A stretch of DNA of 20,265 bases from Thiomicrorhabdus sp. (lineage in GTDB: Bacteria > Pseudomonadota > Gammaproteobacteria > Thiomicrospirales > Thiomicrospiraceae), in contig JAKITH010000006.1 in the NCBI GenBank assembly GCA_021648185.1, forward strand, positions 1 through 20,265, read 5' to 3'. Of this stretch, positions 1 through 7,079 are shown piece by piece. Positions within the stretch are counted from its first letter, which is position 1. Every line of letters starts with the position of its first letter. Both the position numbers and the translations under genes were made by a program. A model generated the notes under the pieces. It ran no database searches, was not told the DNA's origin, and saw only the letters and a list, made by a program, of their open reading frames with translations.

Positions 1-577
1 CTTGGGTGATACGACTGGAGGTGGGGCCAGTTTGATTTTTGTATTTGGCATCGGCACGTTTGTTGTAGGGTTTTTCAACGGCGCTGGAAAGCGTTTCAAA
101 ATTGATGGCACAAATGTCCATTCCTGGGCGTAAGGCGAGGGGGAGTTTTCCGCTGTTAAAAATTTCTAATACAATTTGGCCATGCCAGCCTGGGTCAATT
201 CGGTGGGCGGTCACATGCACCATCAATCCTAGTCGGGCAAGACTGGATCGACCGTCTAACCAGCCCACTAAATCGTCGGGTAGGGTGACGGACTCAAAGG
301 TGGCGGCCAATGCGAGTTCACCAGGATGGAGAAAGAAGGCTTTGTCATCGGGGATAAGAATTTCATCGCCCATCACGGTGTCCATTATTTTTTGCATTTC
401 GTCTTTCGGGCCGCTTAAGTCTATGTAGGGGGCGGTGTGGTCATTAAAGACGCGAAAGCGGTTGTCTAGTCTTAAGTCGACACTAATGCCTTTGATTTTG
501 CTGGCATCAGGTTGGGGGGTAATGGTTATTTTCCCTACCTTTAAGTGTTTAATAATGTCTGTATCGCTGAGTTTCAT
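1..577 (-). CDS. dcd: dCTP deaminase (3' end cut by window edge)
   Basis: Deaminates dCTP to dUTP, feeding dUMP for thymidylate synthesis in the cytoplasm. The reverse strand translates from ATG at 577 into 192 residues colinear with E. coli Dcd, which has 193, so only about one residue and the stop lie outside the window. Visible family blocks are HPGELALA (84-91), the GRSSLARLG loop (109-117, with S111 and R115) and VLEIFNSGK, whose E138 is the catalytic glutamate at the same number as in E. coli. The start codon overlaps the stop of the upstream DUF3108 gene as ATGA, which points to translational coupling at the end of a purM-purN-DUF3108-dcd operon. Identification is secure; the exact C-terminus is unseen. 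Confidence 0.96.
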   Translation of the reverse strand, partial: MKLSDTDIIKHLKVGKITITPQPDASKIKGISVDLRLDNRFRVFNDHTAPYIDLSGPKDEMQKIMDTVMGDEILIPDDKAFFLHPGELALAATFESVTLPDDLVGWLDGRSSLARLGLMVHVTAHRIDPGWHGQIVLEIFNSGKLPLALRPGMDICAINFETLSSAVEKPYNKRADAKYKNQTGPTSSRITQ

Positions 578-1320
578 AATGTTTTAGGCAGTTCCGCAAG
601 GTTAAGGGTGATGATTTTATCTTCTTTTTTGTTTATGAGGCGTATCTTTGCTGGAAAATATTGGTATTTGGGCAGTAGCCAGAGTTCCATTTTAAACTGT
701 TGACTTTCAAATACGTATTTTAAGGCTTTAAATGCTCGATTGGAAAATTTAAAGCTGAGATTTTCGGGTTGGTCGATCGTGGTAAAGCTTAACTTTTCTT
801 GAAAATTGCTGTCTTGAATCGAAAATTCCAGCGTCTTTAGGGCGCGATTATTCAATTTAAAGTATTGAATGGCATAGGGGATCGACATGATGTCAAAGGT
901 ATTGGGTTGAGCAGACCATGTACGATTTTTTTCAATAAAGACCACTTGATCGTTTTCAGTATCCCGTTTTAACGTGGTGTGCTTTTGCACTTTTTTGCCG
1001 TCTTTTTTACTGATGCCTAGTTTATGGTAACTGAGCCAAGTAAGGGTATTTTTAGTTTGTTTAAGTTGAATCGTTTCTATTGAGGAGTCGCTGAAAAACA
1101 TGGCCGCGAGTCCTGATGGTTTGGCACGGCTGATTAAGGTACAGTTCTCTTGCTGGCAATTAAATTGGTGCGTGGCTTTGCCAAGCTCTACACCAAAGGC
1201 ATTGACATAATAGCTGCTTTTGAAATTAGGCAACGTATTGGCTAAAGAGGCGGTTGTGTAGAGTGCGGTATAAAATATTAACCCAACATATAATGATTTT
1301 TTGAATAATGAATAGGACAT
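574..1320 (-). CDS. DUF3108 family exported protein
   Basis: Looks like a DUF3108 protein, a periplasmic or outer-membrane-associated family of unknown function often found beside purN in gammaproteobacteria. From ATG at 1320 it has 248 residues beginning with a signal peptide ([10 protein letters not shown], then a hydrophobic run ending TASLA). The body is beta-rich, with an N-terminal [11 protein letters not shown] segment and a C-terminal [20 protein letters not shown] segment typical of the family. I prefer 1320 because AAAAGG lies 7 nt upstream and the signal peptide then sits at the N-terminus. A longer frame from ATG at 1377 would overlap the end of purN and has no visible ribosome-binding site. 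The stop overlaps the dcd start by 4 nt. The family call is from pattern memory; molecular function is unknown. Confidence 0.8.
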   Translation of the reverse strand: MSYSLFKKSLYVGLIFYTALYTTASLANTLPNFKSSYYVNAFGVELGKATHQFNCQQENCTLISRAKPSGLAAMFFSDSSIETIQLKQTKNTLTWLSYHKLGISKKDGKKVQKHTTLKRDTENDQVVFIEKNRTWSAQPNTFDIMSIPYAIQYFKLNNRALKTLEFSIQDSNFQEKLSFTTIDQPENLSFKFSNRAFKALKYVFESQQFKMELWLLPKYQYFPAKIRLINKKEDKIITLNLAELPKTL

Positions 1321-1360
1321 AAAGCGCCTTTTCTTTTTTAGAAGGAGGGCTTTTAGTATA

Positions 1361-2026
1361 TTAAATAGAGTGGTCATTCAGCGTGTTCAATTGTTGAGGT
1401 TTTCTTAAGAGAGTCTGTTCAAACCAGGTTTGATGGTCTTTAAATTCCAGCTTACCTTGTGCAAACCACAGAATTACAAGTGGGTAGGCTAGGTGCTCTT
1501 GTTGGTGTACTTTTGCTTTTAGGGTCTCTTCGGTATCTTGTTGGGTAATGGCTACTTTGGCTTGTAAAATCACAGGGCCACTGTCCAGTTCAGGGGTGAC
1601 AAAATGAATGCTTAGCCCATGTTCCGTATCGCCCGCTTCTAAAGCGCGTTTATGGGTGTTTAGCCCCGTATATTTGGGGAGTAGAGAAGGGTGGATATTG
1701 ATCATTTTACCTAAAAAATGCTGGGTAAAGGCGGGGGTTAAAATTCTCATAAACCCAGCTAAAACAATTAGATCAATCTGTTCTGCATCAAGAGTCGATT
1801 GCAAGGCTTGATCAAAGGCTTCCCTGCTGGCAAAGCTTGTGTGCTCGATTACTTGCGTTGGAATGTGTGCATTTTGAGCACGAATTAAGCCATAAGCATC
1901 GGTTTTATTCGAGAGCACTAACGCAATTTTATACTCATGAGCGTGCTGTTTTTGATGTTCAATAATGGCTTGAAGGTTTGAGCCACTGCCTGAAATTAAA
2001 ACGGCGATACGAATAGGTTGTTTCAT
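1361..2026 (-). CDS. purN: Phosphoribosylglycinamide formyltransferase (GART)
   Basis: Transfers the formyl group of 10-formyl-THF to GAR, the third step of de novo purine synthesis. The N-terminal nucleotide loop SGSGSNLQAI (12-21) is present. The catalytic triad appears as N109 and H111 in INIHPSLLPKYTG and D147 in ELDSGPV, exactly three positions later than E. coli N106/H108/D144. Length 221 compares with 212 in E. coli; the excess is a C-terminal tail. It lies downstream of purM, and its 3' end is followed closely by the DUF3108 gene. No clear Shine-Dalgarno sequence is visible before the ATG (a CTCCTTT-like pyrimidine stretch instead), so initiation may be weak or may depend on the upstream structure. 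Confidence 0.96.
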   Translation of the reverse strand: MKQPIRIAVLISGSGSNLQAIIEHQKQHAHEYKIALVLSNKTDAYGLIRAQNAHIPTQVIEHTSFASREAFDQALQSTLDAEQIDLIVLAGFMRILTPAFTQHFLGKMINIHPSLLPKYTGLNTHKRALEAGDTEHGLSIHFVTPELDSGPVILQAKVAITQQDTEETLKAKVHQQEHLAYPLVILWFAQGKLEFKDHQTWFEQTLLRKPQQLNTLNDHSI

Positions 2027-2067
2027 AGTGTTTAAAGGAGAAAAAGGCGTTAAATTAGGGGGGGGAG

Positions 2068-2099
2068 AAAAAACCGCTCATTTTGGTGAACGGTTTTTT
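2068..2099 (-). terminator. Hairpin with T-run between purM and purN
   Basis: AAAAAACCG (2068-2076) pairs with CGGTTTTTT (2091-2099). The stem continues past one mismatch by a further 3 bp to close on a 6-nt loop. Read leftwards after purM, the right-hand side ends GCGGTTTTTT and is followed by CTCCCCCCCC (complement of the G8 tract at 2058-2065). This has the shape of an intrinsic terminator, but it sits inside an apparent purM-purN operon, so it may act as a partial terminator or mRNA-stability element. The A/T-rich flanks make it roughly symmetric and potentially bidirectional. Confidence 0.6.
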
Positions 2100-2111
2100 A
2101 TTAAAGTGTCA

Positions 2112-3161
2112 TTAACGTTGAACTAGTTGAACGCTGGGCGCTTCGGCTTCAGAGGCTTCGATTTGACCGATTACCGAAACGGTTTCGCCGGTGGCGGTAA
2201 GTAAGTCGATGGCTTTTTGTTGCTCTGCTTGATCCACCACGATGACCAGTCCAATACCGCAGTTTAAAGTACGGTGCATCTCTTCGTACTCTACATTTCC
2301 GGCTTGTTGAATCCAATCAAATACCGCTGGGCGTTTCCAGCTATTGGTGTTTACGTTGGCCATGGTGTGGTTTGGCATCACGCGGGGTAGGTTTTCGAGC
2401 AGTCCACCGCCAGTAATGTGTGAAACGGCATGAATATCCACCGATTTCATAAGATTTAATAAGGATTTAACGTAGATTCGAGTGGGTTCCATTAAGGCAT
2501 CAATAAGCGGTTGGCCGTCAATGTCCATTTGTAAGTCCGCATTACTGACTTCAAGAATTTTACGAATGAGTGAGTAACCATTTGAGTGAGGACCTGTGGA
2601 TGCTAAGCCCAGCATGACATCGCCCGCTTTGACTTTGGTGCCATCAATTAAATCGGCTTTTTCTACGATTCCAACACAGAATCCAGCTAAATCGTAATCA
2701 CCATTATGGTACATACCTGGCATTTCGGCGGTTTCGCCGCCAATCAGTGCACAGCCCGATTGTAAGCAGCCTTCGCCGATGCCTTTAACCACATCGGTCG
2801 CGATGTCAATTTCAAGCTTGCCTGTGGCGTAGTAATCTAAAAAGAACAGTGGCTCAGCGCCTTGTACAATCAGGTCGTTGACACACATGGCGACCAGATC
2901 AATCCCTACTTGATCGTGTTTGCCACTGTCGATGGCTAGGCGTAATTTGGTGCCAACTCCGTCGGTTCCAGAGACTAAAATTGGATTTTTATATTTGGCC
3001 ATGTCCAGCTCAAATAACGCGCCAAACCCACCCAATGAGGAAGGGACTTCGGGGCGAGTAGTGGCTTTTGCAATGGGCTTAATGGCTTCAACCAGTGCGT
3101 TTCCAGCATCAATATCTACGCCAGAGTCTTTGTAATTAATGGATTGTGTATTTGTAGTCAT
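2112..3161 (-). CDS. purM: Phosphoribosylformylglycinamidine cyclo-ligase (AIR synthetase)
   Basis: ATP-dependent ring closure of FGAM to AIR, step five of purine synthesis. It has 349 residues versus 345 in E. coli. Characteristic segments are the N-terminal [24 protein letters not shown] (44-52), the signature [14 protein letters not shown] (63-76) and [11 protein letters not shown] (from about 141), followed by HSNGYSLIR and [12 protein letters not shown] [13 protein letters not shown]. It is the first gene of the minus-strand purine operon and diverges from the DUF2066 gene across about 140 bp. The ATG at 3161 is preceded by AGAGAC, a modest ribosome-binding site, and by a strong leader hairpin at 3183-3214. 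Confidence 0.97.
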   Translation of the reverse strand: MTTNTQSINYKDSGVDIDAGNALVEAIKPIAKATTRPEVPSSLGGFGALFELDMAKYKNPILVSGTDGVGTKLRLAIDSGKHDQVGIDLVAMCVNDLIVQGAEPLFFLDYYATGKLEIDIATDVVKGIGEGCLQSGCALIGGETAEMPGMYHNGDYDLAGFCVGIVEKADLIDGTKVKAGDVMLGLASTGPHSNGYSLIRKILEVSNADLQMDIDGQPLIDALMEPTRIYVKSLLNLMKSVDIHAVSHITGGGLLENLPRVMPNHTMANVNTNSWKRPAVFDWIQQAGNVEYEEMHRTLNCGIGLVIVVDQAEQQKAIDLLTATGETVSVIGQIEASEAEAPSVQLVQR

Positions 3162-3182
3162 AGTCTCTATTCTAAATGTTAC

Positions 3183-3214
3183 GCCTTTAAGCGGGTTTTA
3201 CCCTATTTAAAGGC
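3183..3214 (-). promoter_or_regulatory. Perfect 8-bp hairpin in the purM leader
   Basis: GCCTTTAA (3183-3190) is the exact reverse complement of TTAAAGGC (3207-3214). Inside, GGGT (3193-3196) pairs with ACCC (3200-3203), giving a two-storey hairpin with a small internal loop. It lies about 21 nt upstream of the purM start, in the divergent purM/DUF2066 intergenic region. There is no T-run after it in the purM direction, so a leader structure or a protein-binding palindrome is likelier than a terminator. It does not match the E. coli PurR operator as I know it. Confidence 0.45.
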
Positions 3215-3301
3215 TTGAAGTAAGCTGACGCCACCTAAAAAGGTTGTACTAAGGCGATTAAAAAACATTATGATATTGTAACGAAATTTTGAGAATAATA
3301 T

Positions 3302-4423
3302 ATGAGAAGTTTTCGCTTATTAGTACTGTTTTTGCTGTTGAACGCGGTTTCAAGTGTTTGTGTGAGTGCCCCTATGGGAGTGGATAAGGCTCAAGAGCAT
3401 CGCTTGTTTACCGTAACGTTGCTCTACCATAATGGGGAGCAAACCATTGAGAGTACGTTACAAGAGGCGATGGCAACGTTATTGGTTCGATTAACGGGAC
3501 AAAAAACATTTTTAACCAGCCGAGTGGCGCAAATTTACCTTAAGAACCCAAAGTCTTGGTTAAAAAATTACGATATTACGCCTCGAGTGGAAGAGGGGGT
3601 CATCGTAGGTAAAAATATTGTTTATACTTTTTTAGAAGATAAATTACGCCAAGAGTTTCGTCAGCGTTTTATGCCTATCTGGCCACTGTCCAAGCGGCCT
3701 AACACCCTAGTAATGGGAGCCTTGGTGCAAGGAGGAACCCTTATTCGATTGGATGAAGCGCGTTTGGACGATCGTCTTGATGCGGATTTTCGTCACTATC
3801 CTAACAAGGTGATGCTGCCTATTACGCTTCCGAATTTGGTGAATAGAATAAAAAACGACTGGATACTTCCTGTTGAATCGGCACAAACTGCGTCAGGTAT
3901 TCAAGTGATATTAGCCAAACTGGATCTGCCTTATTTATTGAGTTTTAAAGTGGTGATGAACGGGGGGGATAATAATCGCTTAACGTGGGCATTGTACGAT
4001 CAATCGGGCGAAAAAAAGCTTTCTGGTGTGCAAAATAAGGGTGTGGTTACGATACTGACTGAGAAGATGTTTGACCAAGTGATGCAGTATTACGCTCAAA
4101 TAACATCGCAGAGTCCAATTGAGATAGAGCCTGATAGACAAACGATTCAATTAACGATTTATGGCGTTGAGGGACTGGATCAAATGTTGTTTTTTGAGCG
4201 TTTGTTGGCCTCAAACCCCCAAGAAATACGTTCTGTTGAGTTGGTTTCTATGCAGTTGGGTCAGGTTCAGTATAGAATAACCCCTCAATCAACCTATCAG
4301 AGTGTATTGAACTGGATTCAAAGCTGGCCTCAACTGAGGCTAGAGGAGAGCCGTCAAGAGCAAGGGTTGATTATCACCAGAGTGAGGGCTGGATTTTCAT
4401 TACACCAGCCCAAAGGGAATTAA
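3302..4423 (+). CDS. DUF2066 family exported protein
   Basis: A 373-residue protein with a clear signal peptide (charged MRSFR, then a leucine-rich core ending about SVCVSA). The following VTLLYHNGEQTIESTLQEAMATLLVRLTGQ segment, an arginine/glutamine-rich stretch and the later LPITLPNLV are typical of DUF2066 proteins, which in gammaproteobacteria lie between purM and hda. Function is unknown; periplasmic location is inferred from the signal peptide. The ATG has a GAGAATA purine stretch upstream. A possible promoter, TTGTAC (3244-3249) and TATGAT (3269-3274), has a suboptimal 19-bp spacer. The gene ends 2 nt before hda, so the two are co-transcribed. Confidence 0.82.
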   Translation: MRSFRLLVLFLLLNAVSSVCVSAPMGVDKAQEHRLFTVTLLYHNGEQTIESTLQEAMATLLVRLTGQKTFLTSRVAQIYLKNPKSWLKNYDITPRVEEGVIVGKNIVYTFLEDKLRQEFRQRFMPIWPLSKRPNTLVMGALVQGGTLIRLDEARLDDRLDADFRHYPNKVMLPITLPNLVNRIKNDWILPVESAQTASGIQVILAKLDLPYLLSFKVVMNGGDNNRLTWALYDQSGEKKLSGVQNKGVVTILTEKMFDQVMQYYAQITSQSPIEIEPDRQTIQLTIYGVEGLDQMLFFERLLASNPQEIRSVELVSMQLGQVQYRITPQSTYQSVLNWIQSWPQLRLEESRQEQGLIITRVRAGFSLHQPKGN

Positions 4424-4425
4424 AC

Positions 4426-5133
4426 GTGTTTGTACAGATGCCGTTAAAAATTGGTTTACGGGATGATGCCTGTTTTGAAACCTTTGTGACCGAACAAGAG
4501 TCGTTGGCAGTGGCTTTTAATGGCCTACAAAATGCGTTAATGCAATCTAGTGGCAGTGCGTTTTATTTGCATGGTAAAAGTGGCGTGGGCAAAACGCATT
4601 TATTACAAGCCTCTTGTCGCTTTATTACCGAGCAAGGCAGGGCGAGTGTGTACTTTCCCTTTGAAGATCTCTCTTTGCCTTTGATTCCGGATGTTCTTAT
4701 TGGTTTAGAGCAGATGCCGTTGGTCTGTTTGGATGATATGACACATATTATTGGTCAAGCTAAGTGGGAACATGCGTTATCAAATTTGATTACCAAGTCC
4801 AGTGTTCAGGGGCATACCTTAATTTTAGCGGGTCAGAAGCCTATTAATGATTGGGATATTGCGACGACGGACTTGGCCAAAGCGTTAATGACGGTTTTAC
4901 CGATTGAAATTCAGGCATTAGCAGAAAAAGAGGAAGTGATTTTGGCGTTGCAGCGTCACAGTCAACGGCTGGGCTTTGAGCTGCCAAATGATGTGGGTAA
5001 CTATTTAATTAAACAGTTTTCAACCGATTTACAGGAGTTACTGGCGGTGTTAAAGCTGTTAGAACAAGCTACTCTGGTTGAAAAAAGACGATTAACCCTT
5101 CCTTTTGTGAAGAGTTTCTTAAAGGGTGAGTGA
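4426..5133 (+). CDS. hda: DnaA regulatory inactivator Hda
   Basis: AAA+ DnaA-paralogue that, bound to the DNA-loaded beta clamp, promotes hydrolysis of DnaA-ATP and so prevents re-initiation. It starts with GTG, 2 nt after the DUF2066 stop. Residues 4-9 (QMPLKI) sit where E. coli Hda has its clamp-binding peptide QLSLPL. The Walker A motif is HGKSGVGKTHLL (49-60), Walker B-like LVCLDDM follows, and the C-terminal LGFELPNDVGNYL and LTLPFVKSFLK segments match the E. coli ends GFELPEDVG and LTIPFVKEIL. Length 235 matches the family (about 233-248). An ATG at codon 5 would remove the clamp motif, so the GTG is preferred. Confidence 0.93.
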   Translation: MFVQMPLKIGLRDDACFETFVTEQESLAVAFNGLQNALMQSSGSAFYLHGKSGVGKTHLLQASCRFITEQGRASVYFPFEDLSLPLIPDVLIGLEQMPLVCLDDMTHIIGQAKWEHALSNLITKSSVQGHTLILAGQKPINDWDIATTDLAKALMTVLPIEIQALAEKEEVILALQRHSQRLGFELPNDVGNYLIKQFSTDLQELLAVLKLLEQATLVEKRRLTLPFVKSFLKGE

Positions 5134-5193
5134 TCGCCCACCCTCGGTTTTAAATAAAACTATTAAAAACAATAGAATAGGAAAATATTTTGT

Positions 5194-5742
5194 ATGAAAA
5201 CTTCATTTTATAGTACGTTTGTTTTTACGATGTTAATGGCTTTATTTACTTGGAGCGCAACAGCATACAGTGCTGAACTCAAAGAGGACATTAAATTCAT
5301 TGATTTAGATGGCAATGAATCGATGCTTTCGGATTATAAAGGCAAATGGGTTATTGTGAATTTATGGGCCACGTGGTGTCCGCCATGTTTAGTGGAAATT
5401 CCAGACCTAATTATGTTTCATGAAGAGAACAAGGATAAAAATGCCATTGTAATTGGGGTGAATTATGAAGATATTGCCATTAGCAAGGTTAAGGCGTTTG
5501 CAGAAGAACAGATGATTAATTTTCCAATCGTGCGCTTTGAAGGCAGAATAGACGGCATTAACAGTCCCTTTGGTCGTGTATATGGTTTGCCTGCTACCTA
5601 CATGGTGGCGCCTGATGGACAAGTGGTTGCCGCTCGAACGGGAATGGTGGATCAAAAAATGCTAGAGGGATTTATGGCTAAATACACCGAAATGAAGGTT
5701 GAAGAAGAAGCCAAAAGTACCGCCAAAAAAGGTGAGGAGTAG
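5194..5742 (+). CDS. TlpA/ResA-like periplasmic thioredoxin-fold protein
   Basis: Predicted exported thiol-disulfide oxidoreductase. The signal peptide runs to about residue 27 (SATAYSA, then ELK). The thioredoxin active site is WATWCPPC, with C62 and C65; the cis-proline is P133 in YGLPATY. The WCPPC form and the LSDYKGKWVIVNLWATWC context are typical of TlpA/ResA/CcmG-like reductases rather than cytosolic thioredoxin. A charged lysine/glutamate-rich tail ends the protein. The partner is unknown: possible roles are reduction of apocytochrome c or of other exported cysteine proteins. It ends 5 nt before a small Trp-rich gene that has two cysteines near its C-terminus, so the pair is probably co-expressed. 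Confidence 0.87.
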   Translation: MKTSFYSTFVFTMLMALFTWSATAYSAELKEDIKFIDLDGNESMLSDYKGKWVIVNLWATWCPPCLVEIPDLIMFHEENKDKNAIVIGVNYEDIAISKVKAFAEEQMINFPIVRFEGRIDGINSPFGRVYGLPATYMVAPDGQVVAARTGMVDQKMLEGFMAKYTEMKVEEEAKSTAKKGEE

Positions 5743-5747
5743 TTTCT

Positions 5748-6008
5748 ATGCTGTCAACTCGTTTAGCTTATGGTCTTAAATATTGGCGTTTGGCGATTCA
5801 CTTAGTGTTTAAAACCAAACACTTTGGGGTCAATAATTTATGGTGGTCAGCACAGCCGTCAGCCATTGGCTGGCATTGGTATCAAATTATTTGGGGAATG
5901 GTTACCGTGATGCCGATTGTTCGTAACTATCAGTCGTTAAAAGTTAGAAGCTGCTTGGGTTGGTTGCCCGAATCAGAATGCTTGGCACTGGGTTTTAAAA
6001 TGCCGTAA
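5748..6008 (+). CDS. Small Trp-rich protein of unknown function
   Basis: An 86-residue protein I do not recognise. It begins 5 nt after the TlpA-like gene, with GGTGAGGAG about 8 nt before the ATG, a good ribosome-binding site that supports a real gene. It holds seven tryptophans, including a WW pair and WHWYQIIW, and is basic early (RLAYGLKYWRL). Near the C-terminus two cysteines occur as C-x8-C. There is a weakly hydrophobic centre (IIWGMVTVMPIV) but no convincing signal peptide. Because it follows a thiol reductase, the cysteine pair could be a substrate, but that is speculation. It could also be a poorly conserved membrane-peripheral protein. Confidence 0.6.
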   Translation: MLSTRLAYGLKYWRLAIHLVFKTKHFGVNNLWWSAQPSAIGWHWYQIIWGMVTVMPIVRNYQSLKVRSCLGWLPESECLALGFKMP

Positions 6009-6033
6009 ACGAGAGCATTGCACGAAAGATAGA

Positions 6034-6047
6034 GGGGGGGGTAAAAA
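6034..6047 (+). promoter_or_regulatory. G8 tract acting as ribosome-binding region
   Basis: Eight consecutive G (6034-6041) followed by TAAAAA lie directly before the ATG at 6048 and occupy the normal Shine-Dalgarno position (GAGG within AGAGGGGG, 6 nt spacing). No other purine-rich site is near. Gain or loss of a G by slippage would alter spacing and possibly translation of the PilZ-like gene. Confidence 0.55.
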
Positions 6048-6869
6048 ATGATTCAAATGGATTTAGAGCAACGGCAATCATCGCGCTTTTTACGCCCATT
6101 TCTGGTAACAGGAAATGAAGATGAAGACTTTTCGGCCCCTTTTGACGGGTTTGATGTTAATTTAACAGGGCTGAGTTTTTGGGTTGAAGAGGCCGACTAC
6201 TTTCTACCTGAGCAACAACTCAGTTTACGAATTAAAAATACCGAAACCGACGAGGTGTACTGCTTAGAAAGCGTTGAAGTAGTACATCAGCGAGCCGAGG
6301 GCGACCGTTTTTTATGTGGTTGCCACATTGTTCAAGTCACCAGTGCACAACTGTTGTCGCATCACCGAATTGTGATGACCGATGAAAAAACGGCCTTAGT
6401 CTCGATGGCCGATTCCAAGCTCTCCGAATTTGATTTTATTGAAGACGGCTCTTCACTCTCTACCGATCAAGCAGACTTTCAAGAAGCCAGTATGGCACTC
6501 AATTTAGCAGTATCGCAGCTAAAATCCAGCCGAAACTGGGGGCATGTTTTATTGCAAGATATTCAAGATACCATTGATTCGGCACAAGATACACAAGTTG
6601 ATGTGGAGACACTTAAGCAAGTGTTCACGAACTTTTCTGAGTATTACGATCATATGAGTGACACCACCATTGCACTGGCTATGCTGGCCAAATTGTTAGC
6701 ACATACCCCTGAGCAACCAGCGGATAAATCGTCTTGGAAAACACTAATCTCCGATTTTGAAACCCGATTTTTAACCGAACAGCAGCAAATTGCTTATGAC
6801 TTTATGCACCAAGGCATGAGTGCCGATGAGGCGTTAAAAATGGCAGAGGAGTACATCAACCGTTTGTAA
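6048..6869 (+). CDS. PilZ-like domain protein (putative c-di-GMP effector)
   Basis: A 273-residue cytosolic protein. The N-terminal ~115 residues resemble PilZ: an RxxxR element (R9-QSS-R13, with a further R16) and D36-V-N-L-T-G41, which fits the (D/N)xSxxG motif except that the serine is asparagine. The strand pattern after it (SFWVEEADYFLPEQQLSLRI ... VEVVHQRAEGDRFLCGCHIV) is PilZ-like. Residues ~120-273 are acidic and predicted helical with no family I recognise; they end in a MSADEALKMAEEYINRL helix. c-di-GMP binding is plausible because both arginines are kept, but is not certain given the Ser-to-Asn change. A second possible start is M4. Upstream is the G8 tract; the next c-di-GMP-related gene (EAL-HDOD) follows 210 bp later. 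Confidence 0.7.
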   Translation: MIQMDLEQRQSSRFLRPFLVTGNEDEDFSAPFDGFDVNLTGLSFWVEEADYFLPEQQLSLRIKNTETDEVYCLESVEVVHQRAEGDRFLCGCHIVQVTSAQLLSHHRIVMTDEKTALVSMADSKLSEFDFIEDGSSLSTDQADFQEASMALNLAVSQLKSSRNWGHVLLQDIQDTIDSAQDTQVDVETLKQVFTNFSEYYDHMSDTTIALAMLAKLLAHTPEQPADKSSWKTLISDFETRFLTEQQQIAYDFMHQGMSADEALKMAEEYINRL

Positions 6870-7079
6870 CGTAGGCGAGTAAAAAAAATGATAAATTTTA
6901 TTTATAATAGAGTGATTATTTTTTATAGCAAAAAAGCGCTTTAATAGGCTTGGTTTAAGCTATATTATGATTTTAGTTTTTAAATACGTATTTTGATGCC
7001 CCGTAAACTTATTTATAGTGCTTCCGAACAACGCCAGCACATTAGTGTAATACTTTGTAAAATAACCAAAGGATGATTC

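Noticed and set aside
102..428. A 108-codon plus-strand frame
   Set aside because: Antisense shadow of dcd, whose minus-strand translation matches the family over its full length.
3962..3968. G7 runs inside coding sequences (also 12640-12646 and 8517-8523)
   Set aside because: Each is explained by Gly-Gly or Pro-Pro codons in conserved or terminal protein positions and is shorter than the intergenic tracts; not counted as separate signals.
5124..5151. Possible terminator after hda (GGGTG ... CACCC then TTTT)
   Set aside because: Only 5 bp of stem, overlapping the hda stop codon, with four non-T bases before a short T-run; too weak to list.
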